From JBJXHN01 sp046233135 (GTDB lineage: Bacteria; Pseudomonadota; Alphaproteobacteria; Rhodospirillales; Rhodospirillaceae), in the NCBI GenBank assembly GCA_046233135.1, contig JBJXHN010000004.1, forward strand, positions 372,001 through 436,000: 64,000 nt of DNA, in the 5' to 3' direction. Positions 58,159 through 64,000 of this stretch are shown here, piece by piece (the first letter of the stretch is position 1; each line of letters opens with the position of its first letter). Below the pieces are notes generated by a model. That model searched no databases. It was given only the letters and a program-made list of their open reading frames with translations, and was not told the origin of the DNA. The translations under genes were made by a program, and so were the position numbers.

Positions 58159-59832
58159 TCAGTGGCTCATCGCCGTCATCACCCACCCGCGCACGGCCGC
58201 GTCCCCCTCCTGGCGCAGCGCGGCGGACTCCAGGGCGATCACCGTCAGCCCGGCCCCTTCTGCCACGGCGCGCAGGTAGCCGGCCCCGTGGCGGTAGCGG
58301 CCGTGCGGTCCCAGGCACCAGCGTTCCGCAGCGGTATCCGCCGTCCTGCCGTCTTCGATGGCGCCTTCCGCCTGCTCGGCGGTGACGATCAGCCGGCCGC
58401 CGGGGTGCAGCAGGGCCGCCGCTGCGGCCACCAGCGGCGTCAGGTCGCCCAGATAGATCAGCACGTCACCGGCCACCACCAGGTCCGCCCCCATGCCGGC
58501 GGTCGCGGCGGCCTTCAGCCAGATTTCCAGATCGCAGATGTCCAGGCGGTCGTACAGCCCCTTGTCCCGGGCCAGGGCCAGCATGTCCGGTGACAGGTCC
58601 ACGCCGGTCAATCGGCGGGCAAAGGGGCGCAGGGCCGCCCCCACCAGACCGGTGCCGCAGCCCAGGTCGATGATCTCCAGCGAGCCCGGGGCCGGATTGC
58701 CGCCATGGCGCCGGACCGCGTCGGCCAGCAGATCCGGGCCGCGATAGCCCAGATGGCCCAGGGTCGCGTCGAACGTGGGGGCGAACTGATCGAAAGTCAG
58801 CCGCACATAGGCGTCTTCCGCCCGTTCCGGCGGTGCGGCATCGGTCAGCGAGGCGGCCATGTGGCGGGGCATCGGGTGGTGGGGATGGGCCGCAAGCCAG
58901 GCCCGGGCCTCGGCGGCGGCGGCCTGGGGGGCTCCGGCGGCGCGCTTGGCATACAGCGCCTGTCCCATCACCGCGTGGGCTTCGTCCCTGTCCGGGTCCT
59001 GGGCCAGGGCGGCGCGGGCGTCGCGCACGGCGCCGTCCATGTCGCCCTGCGCCAGCCGTGCGGCACCGCGTCCGGCGCGCGCGGCGGTGAAGTCCGGGGC
59101 GCGGGCCAGGGCGGCGTCGAAGGCCGCTTCGGCATCCGCCGGCCGGGCGTTTTCCTGCAGGGCCGTGGCCAGGGTGAAGTGGGCTTCGGGCAGTGTCGGA
59201 TCGGCGGCCACGGCGTCCCGGGCCGTGGCTTCGGCGTTGCGCGGCTCGCCCAGGCGCAACTGGGTGGAGGACAGGCTGGCCAGTGCGCCCGCATGATCGG
59301 GCTTGCGGCGCAGGGCGGCGCGGTAGTGGCCGGCGGCTTCGCGAAAGCGGCCCCGCTCGCGCAGCAGGTTGCCCATGTTGGTGTTGACGGCCGGACTGTC
59401 CGGTCGGGTTTCCAGGGCCTTGGCAAAGGCCTCTTCGGCGTCGTCCAGCCGGCCCTGGCGGCGCAGCAGGGTCGCCAGATTGGCCCAGGCCTCCCAGGCT
59501 GCGGAATCCAGATCGACGGCGGTGCGAAAGGCGGTTTCCGCCCCCCGGGCATCGCCGGCATCGCGCAGGGCCAGGCCGAGAAAACGGTGGATGTCGGGCA
59601 CCTGCGGGGCCAGGGCGGCGGCGCGGGACAGCTGGTGGGCGCCCTGGCGGGGATGGCCGCTTTGGTGCAGGGCAAGGCCGAGCAGATGGAGAAGCTGGGG
59701 ATCCCGGGGCCGACGCTTCAGCAGCCGGCGATAGGCCTTGGCCGCTTCGGCCGGGCGGCCGGCCTCATGCAGGGCCTGGGCCTTGGCCAGGGCGGGATCC
59801 GCCGGTGTCTCCCTTTGGTTCCCGTTGGGCAT
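58159..59832 (-). CDS. TPR-repeat protein with C-terminal SAM methyltransferase domain
   Basis: A 557-residue fusion. Residues ~10-320 are about nine tetratricopeptide repeats (e.g. AWEAWANLATLLRRQGRLDD, AVNTNMGNLLRERGRFREAA). Residues ~345-557 are a class I methyltransferase with IIDLGCGTGLVGAALRPF, LTGVDLSPDMLALA and LVVAGDVLIYLGDL. The TPRs likely recruit a protein or glycan substrate. GGAGG lies 6-7 bases before the ATG at 59832. It lies 86 bases downstream of the flippase-like gene on the same strand. Confidence 0.88.
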   Translation of the reverse strand: MPNGNQRETPADPALAKAQALHEAGRPAEAAKAYRRLLKRRPRDPQLLHLLGLALHQSGHPRQGAHQLSRAAALAPQVPDIHRFLGLALRDAGDARGAETAFRTAVDLDSAAWEAWANLATLLRRQGRLDDAEEAFAKALETRPDSPAVNTNMGNLLRERGRFREAAGHYRAALRRKPDHAGALASLSSTQLRLGEPRNAEATARDAVAADPTLPEAHFTLATALQENARPADAEAAFDAALARAPDFTAARAGRGAARLAQGDMDGAVRDARAALAQDPDRDEAHAVMGQALYAKRAAGAPQAAAAEARAWLAAHPHHPMPRHMAASLTDAAPPERAEDAYVRLTFDQFAPTFDATLGHLGYRGPDLLADAVRRHGGNPAPGSLEIIDLGCGTGLVGAALRPFARRLTGVDLSPDMLALARDKGLYDRLDICDLEIWLKAAATAGMGADLVVAGDVLIYLGDLTPLVAAAAALLHPGGRLIVTAEQAEGAIEDGRTADTAAERWCLGPHGRYRHGAGYLRAVAEGAGLTVIALESAALRQEGDAAVRGWVMTAMSH

Positions 59833-59918
59833 GCTTGTCCTCCGTCACGGCGCGGCCAGATCAAGCGGCGCAGCCTAACCCACGGTGACGGCGGGAGGGA
59901 ACCCCGGGGCTGGGGAAA

Positions 59919-60941
59919 TCAGGGCGCCTGTGCCCCCGGTTCCGCCGCTTCGCCGGTTTCCGGCGGCTTGCGGCTGACGGTGGCGCGGACTTCGGCCAGC
60001 CCCAGGGGCTCGCGCATCCAAAGCAGGGCGCCGGGACCGTTGGAGAAGACCAGGCTGATCAGGAAGTAGCACAGGGAAAACGCCAGGGCGGCCGAGGCGT
60101 CCACGCCATGCTGGGCGAACAGCACCACCACCAGGGCGTCGCGGGTGCCGACCCCGGCGATGGACAGCGGCAGCAGCGAGACCAGGGTGCCCCAGCCGGT
60201 GACGGCCACCAGGGTTTCCAGCGGCACGGGCAGGGCAAAGGCTTCGGCCAGGGCCATGGACGCAGCGATCATCAGCAGGTTGGCCGGAACGGTGATCAGC
60301 GCCAGCGGGATCAGCGTCGGCCAGGACAGCAGGCGGCGGGTGTCCATCTCGAACCGGTCCAGGGAGTCGGGGCGGCTGGCGGCCATGCGGCCGATGACCG
60401 GCAGGCGGGTGGCGATGGCGGCCAGCCGGCCACGCGGCCAGCGCCGCAGCAGCATCAGTACGCCGACTGCGACCAGCAGGGCAGCCCCGGCGGCGACCCA
60501 GCCGCTGCCGGCCGGCACGGGGGCGACGACGGGCAGGGCGACCAGGGCCATCAGGGCGACGAAGCCCAGATCGGCCACCCGGTCCACCAGGATCGTCGCC
60601 AGGCCGCTGGACACCGTCCCCCGGCGCCAGCGGGCCAGGTAGAACACGCGCACCACATCCCCCACCCGTCCCGGCGTGACGAATCCCAGGAAGCTGGAAA
60701 TGGCATAGGTGCGCACCAGCGGCCCCAGCGGATAGGGCAGCTCCAGGCGGTCGAGCATGCGCTTCCACCGCCAGGCCTTCAGGCCGATCAGCAGGGCAAG
60801 GGCAAGGCCACCGGCCAGCACCCACACGGGATCGGCCTTGGCGGCGACGGCGGTGGCCTGGGCGGTATCCACCTGCAACAGCAGGACGAGCAGGAGACCC
60901 GGACCGACCAGCCGCAAAGCGGCTTTTAGCAGCTTGCGCAC
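59919..60941 (-). CDS. Lysylphosphatidylglycerol synthase-type transmembrane protein (flippase-like)
   Basis: A 340-residue membrane protein of the LPG_synthase_TM/UPF0104 family, with about eight helices and the motif FVTPGRVGDVVRVFYLARW plus LLPLSIAGVGTRDALVVVLF (GxGxRD). Such stand-alone proteins are often near glycosyltransferases and may flip lipid-linked glycans. The start is taken as GTG 60941, 9 bases after the stop of the upstream glycosyltransferase gene; no better in-frame start avoids overlap. Confidence 0.82.
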   Translation of the reverse strand: MRKLLKAALRLVGPGLLLVLLLQVDTAQATAVAAKADPVWVLAGGLALALLIGLKAWRWKRMLDRLELPYPLGPLVRTYAISSFLGFVTPGRVGDVVRVFYLARWRRGTVSSGLATILVDRVADLGFVALMALVALPVVAPVPAGSGWVAAGAALLVAVGVLMLLRRWPRGRLAAIATRLPVIGRMAASRPDSLDRFEMDTRRLLSWPTLIPLALITVPANLLMIAASMALAEAFALPVPLETLVAVTGWGTLVSLLPLSIAGVGTRDALVVVLFAQHGVDASAALAFSLCYFLISLVFSNGPGALLWMREPLGLAEVRATVSRKPPETGEAAEPGAQAP

Positions 60942-60949
60942 GTTTGTGA

Positions 60950-61894
60950 TCAGGCCCCTTCGGCCGCCAGCGGCTTGTCCTGGGGCAGGCTGGCGGGCAG
61001 CTTGCCGCGCGGGCAATGCTGCACCAGGTGATACGGCTTGCCCTTGGTGGCCAGGGAATCGAACACGCTGATGTAGCGGCCGTTGAACTGGTTCTTCCAA
61101 TCCCGGGGCAGGGCGCCGTACACGGTGTCGTGGGAATTCACCTGGGTCAGCTGGGGAATCATCTTTTGCAGCCGTGCCCAGGCCGCCTGCTTCAGCTTCC
61201 AGGTCAGATCGTCACTGGCCAGCGGGCCGTACTTTTCCTGATACATGGCCAGGTAGGTTTTCTGGCGCTCCTGCATTTTGGCGTATTCCGGCGAGGCCTT
61301 GTCGACGCTCCAGTTCCGGTAGTGGTGGATGGCGATGTCCCGGGTGTAGGCGATGTCCCAGCCGCCGTAGAGCACCTTGGCCGTCAGGTCGGGATCGATA
61401 CCGTAGTCGCGGAAGGTTTCGCTGAAACCGCCGACATCCTTCATCACCTTGGTGGGCAGCATGCCCTGGTTGACGTTCAGGATACCCAGGATCGACAGGC
61501 CGCCGATATAGGGGGCATCGATGAACGGCCCTTCCTTGTCCTGCACCTTCAGGCCGATCATGCCGAAGCGGGAGTCGTTGGCCAGGATGTTCACGCCCTG
61601 GTCCAGGCCGTTGTTGACAATCACGTTGTCGTCGCTGATCCAGCACACGTAGGGAGTTTCGACCTGGAAGAACACGTCGTTGTAGGCCCGGGCCTGGCCC
61701 AGCTTCTCGCCGACCAGGATGGGGCGGACACGGTCGCTGGCGACGGATTTCAGGTAATCCACCGTGCCGTCGGTGGATCCGGCGTCGGTCACATACAGGA
61801 TGAAGGGGGTCTGGGTCTGGGCGATGACACTCTCGATACACTCCTTGATCTGATCAAGGCGGTTGTAGGTGCCGACGACGATGGAAAGCTGCAT
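60950..61894 (-). CDS. GT2-family glycosyltransferase
   Basis: A 314-residue transferase with the GT-A fold: MQLSIVVGTYNRLDQIKECI, YVTDAGSTDGTVDYLKS, and a metal-binding YVCWISDDNVIVN. The middle (KVMKDVGGFSETFRDYGIDP) is the acceptor-side GGF..F...D motif. It is first of a minus-strand run with the flippase-like protein, so both may act on one glycan. Confidence 0.88.
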   Translation of the reverse strand: MQLSIVVGTYNRLDQIKECIESVIAQTQTPFILYVTDAGSTDGTVDYLKSVASDRVRPILVGEKLGQARAYNDVFFQVETPYVCWISDDNVIVNNGLDQGVNILANDSRFGMIGLKVQDKEGPFIDAPYIGGLSILGILNVNQGMLPTKVMKDVGGFSETFRDYGIDPDLTAKVLYGGWDIAYTRDIAIHHYRNWSVDKASPEYAKMQERQKTYLAMYQEKYGPLASDDLTWKLKQAAWARLQKMIPQLTQVNSHDTVYGALPRDWKNQFNGRYISVFDSLATKGKPYHLVQHCPRGKLPASLPQDKPLAAEGA

Positions 61895-62171
61895 GAGCCG
61901 AAATATCCCGGGTGTGGTCCAATGTGGCGCCTTTGTACTCCAAGGACGGCGGGGGATGCCACCGGATAGTCCCGCATGGACGCCCTGAATGGGGCGCAGG
62001 GACGGGGTATTTTCGGCGGGCGGGCGGAAATGTGGATACTATTCCCCCTATCGTAACGTTTTTCCCTTGGCCTTCCCCCTGCCGGTTCCGTATGACTGGC
62101 CGGAAGGAGAGGCCGGTGCGCCGGGTCGCAATGACGATGACGGGCAGGCTCCGGATGTGGAAAGGGATCCC

Positions 62172-63494
62172 ATGACGACCGCCAAAATCGCCATCAACGC
62201 CCAGATCAATCCGGATACCGCCGGGGGTGTGGAAACCAATATCAAGTCGTTGATCCGGTCCCTGAGCGAGTCTCCCAACGGCCTGGAATTCGAGCTGCTG
62301 GGCCACCCCCTGCACCATCACCAGCTGCGGGAATTCGCGCCGGATCAGTTCGGCGTGATCGACTGGCCCTATGGCCAGGACGCGGTGATGCGCCGGGGAT
62401 CCGATGCGCTGATCGGTGCCCTGAAGGCGCCGGCCGGATCGGGGCGGAAGGCGCGGCTGGTCGCGGCGGGCAAGACCTTGGTCAAGCAGGTCAAGGCCGC
62501 CGGACCCGGCGGTGTCTCGCGCAGCAAGATCGATGCGCTGCTGAAGCAGAAGGGCGTCGGCGCGGTGCATTTCACCAATCCGCTGTTCTTCAACACCGGC
62601 CTGCCGTTCATCATCGAGCCCTGGGATCTGCAATATAAGCACTATCCGGAGTTCTTCGATTCCGACGAACTGGCCTGGCGGGAACGGAACTGGACCGAAG
62701 GCTGCCGCCGGGCCAAGCTGGTGATGACCGCCACCGAATGGGTGAAGCAGGACATCGTCGAGAAGATGGGCGTGCCGCCGGAGAAGATCGCGGTGATCCC
62801 GCGCAATTCCCACCTCGGCCGGGCGCCGATGGAGCCCATACGGGCGCGGGAGATCCTGAACGAACGGGGGCTGCCCAAGCGCTTCGCCTTCTATCCGGCG
62901 ATGAGCTTCCCTCACAAGAACCACATCCGCCTGCTGCGCGCCCTGGCCAAGCTGCGGGACCAGGGGATGGAAGTTCCTCTGGTGCTCAGCGGCCGCCACT
63001 ACAAGCCTCATTTCCCCGAAGTGGCGAAGGAAATCAAGGCGCTGGGTCTGCAGCAGCAGGTCTTCGTGCTGGGCGCGGTGAGCGAGGAGATGCTGACCGC
63101 CCTGTTCAAGGGCGCGGCCTTCATGATCTTCCCGTCGCTGTTCGAGGGGCTGGGTCTGCCGATTCTCGAAGCCTTCGAACAGGGGCTGCCCGTCTTTGCC
63201 GCCCGGGAAACCTGCACCCCCGAAGTGGCCGGCCCCGGCGCCCTGCTGTTCGACGGCAAGGACGAGGACGCCATCGCCGATGCCCTGCGGCGCGGCTGGA
63301 CCCGGCCGGAGGAGCTGGAAATCCTGCGGCAGGCCGGGTTCACCCGGCTGGCCCATTTCTCGTGGGACAAGGCGGTGCGTATGACCACCGCCTGCTACAA
63401 ACACGTGCTGGGCCAGACCCTGGACGGGGAGGATCTGGCGGCATTCGAAGAAGCGACGGGCACCGGATCGGCGGCCCTGATGGCGGCGGAATGA
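62172..63494 (+). CDS. GT4-family glycosyltransferase
   Basis: A 440-residue GT-B enzyme. FAFYPAMSFPHKNHIRLLRA and FPSLFEGLGLPILEAFEQGL (E-x7-E) mark the donor domain of mannosyl/rhamnosyl-type GT4 transferases. The N-terminus carries INAQINPDTAGGVETNIKSL. The ATG at 62172 lies behind AAAGGGATCCC; an upstream frame to 61989 lacks protein-like character. The stop overlaps the next gene by 4 bases. Confidence 0.9.
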   Translation: MTTAKIAINAQINPDTAGGVETNIKSLIRSLSESPNGLEFELLGHPLHHHQLREFAPDQFGVIDWPYGQDAVMRRGSDALIGALKAPAGSGRKARLVAAGKTLVKQVKAAGPGGVSRSKIDALLKQKGVGAVHFTNPLFFNTGLPFIIEPWDLQYKHYPEFFDSDELAWRERNWTEGCRRAKLVMTATEWVKQDIVEKMGVPPEKIAVIPRNSHLGRAPMEPIRAREILNERGLPKRFAFYPAMSFPHKNHIRLLRALAKLRDQGMEVPLVLSGRHYKPHFPEVAKEIKALGLQQQVFVLGAVSEEMLTALFKGAAFMIFPSLFEGLGLPILEAFEQGLPVFAARETCTPEVAGPGALLFDGKDEDAIADALRRGWTRPEELEILRQAGFTRLAHFSWDKAVRMTTACYKHVLGQTLDGEDLAAFEEATGTGSAALMAAE

Positions 63495-64000
63495 ACGGCC
63501 GGCGGTTCCGCGCGATCGGATCGCTGCCGGCGGCGATTGCCGGGGCTTTGGTTGCCCTGCTGTCCGCTGCCCATGCGGACGGACCGCCGTTTTCCTGGCC
63601 CCTGGATTGCGATCCGACGACCGAGGACCGCTGCTTCGTTCTTCAGTACATGGACCACGACACCGGTCCCGACTACACCGATTTCACCTGTGCCAAGCGG
63701 TCCTATGACGGTCATGGGGAAACCGATATCGCCGTCGATGACCTGCAGACCATGCGCAAGGGCGTGGACGTGAAAATGGCCGCCGGCGGCGTGGTGGCGG
63801 TCACCCGCGACGGGGTGGCCGACAAGCTGGCCGATCCCCAGGATCCGGAGGTGGCCGCCATCGGCTGCGGCAACGCGGTGGTGGTGGATCACGACGACGG
63901 CTGGCGTACGGCCTATTGCCATCTGCGCGAGGGTTCCGTGCGCGTGCAGCCGGGCGAGGCGGTGGACCGCGGTCAGGTGATCGGCCAGGTGGGGCTGTCC
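63491..64000 (+). CDS. M23-family peptidase, 5' part
   Basis: An exported protein running off the window end after 170 codons. A signal peptide (residues 1-~29, ending SAAHA) is followed by an M23/LytM-like domain: SYDGHGETDIAV provides the first zinc ligands and TAYCHLREGSVRVQPGEAVD with RGQVIGQVGLS the HL..G..V..GQ..G block. M23 enzymes cut peptidoglycan cross-bridges. Coupled to the upstream glycosyltransferase by an ATGA overlap. Confidence 0.82.
   Translation, partial: MNGRRFRAIGSLPAAIAGALVALLSAAHADGPPFSWPLDCDPTTEDRCFVLQYMDHDTGPDYTDFTCAKRSYDGHGETDIAVDDLQTMRKGVDVKMAAGGVVAVTRDGVADKLADPQDPEVAAIGCGNAVVVDHDDGWRTAYCHLREGSVRVQPGEAVDRGQVIGQVGLS

Overview
The window is GC-rich bacterial DNA, densely packed with short intergenic gaps and many 1-4 base gene overlaps. 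The gene content (ethylmalonyl-CoA pathway genes, a thrB-rnhA pair, YejABEF, a YqgE-type protein, several Cache-type chemoreceptors) points to an alphaproteobacterium, most likely a Rhodospirillales member. That placement is inferred from gene content and codon use, not from a marker gene. No rRNA, tRNA, CRISPR array, insertion sequence or prophage was found.

Layout. 1-371: 3' end of a histidinol-phosphatase gene. 533-6545: a complete yejABEF-type peptide importer operon. 6563-8381: a fliN-like orphan, a biotin transporter bioY with a clear terminator, and a parDE toxin-antitoxin pair. 8378-11109: a small lipoprotein, thrB and rnhA, then the shrunken remains of an MNT/HEPN (HI0073/HI0074-type) pair. 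11138-16567: a DsbD/ScsB-type reductase with a Prx5-type peroxiredoxin, yqgE and xseA. 16911-23066: three tandem methyl-accepting chemotaxis genes; the last two share a signalling half that is base-for-base identical over about 800 bp. 23191-25954: two regulator/methyltransferase neighbourhoods (TetR and Rrf2). 26040-31463: mcd, ccr and, divergently, ecm of the ethylmalonyl-CoA pathway. 31761-38005: a second four-gene oligopeptide ABC operon on the minus strand.

38276-48767 is a glycan region: a five-gene minus-strand run of four glycosyltransferases and a histidine phosphatase, and a divergent plus-strand run of an O-antigen-ligase-like protein, a GT2 enzyme with a membrane tail, and a GT39-like membrane glycosyltransferase. 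58159-63494 adds a TPR-methyltransferase, a flippase-like membrane protein, a GT2 and a GT4, and the window ends inside an M23 peptidase gene.

The most unusual locus lies between these two blocks (48781-53938). A membrane class III nucleotide cyclase is divergent from a 1184-residue protein that joins an ABC-exporter membrane domain, a heavily altered nucleotide-binding domain with a roughly 380-residue expansion, an intact-looking cyclic-nucleotide-binding domain and a degenerate GGDEF-like domain. I read this as a candidate cyclic-nucleotide-controlled, possibly non-hydrolysing, ABC-like membrane system. Short tandem repeats at or near several gene boundaries are a second recurring oddity.
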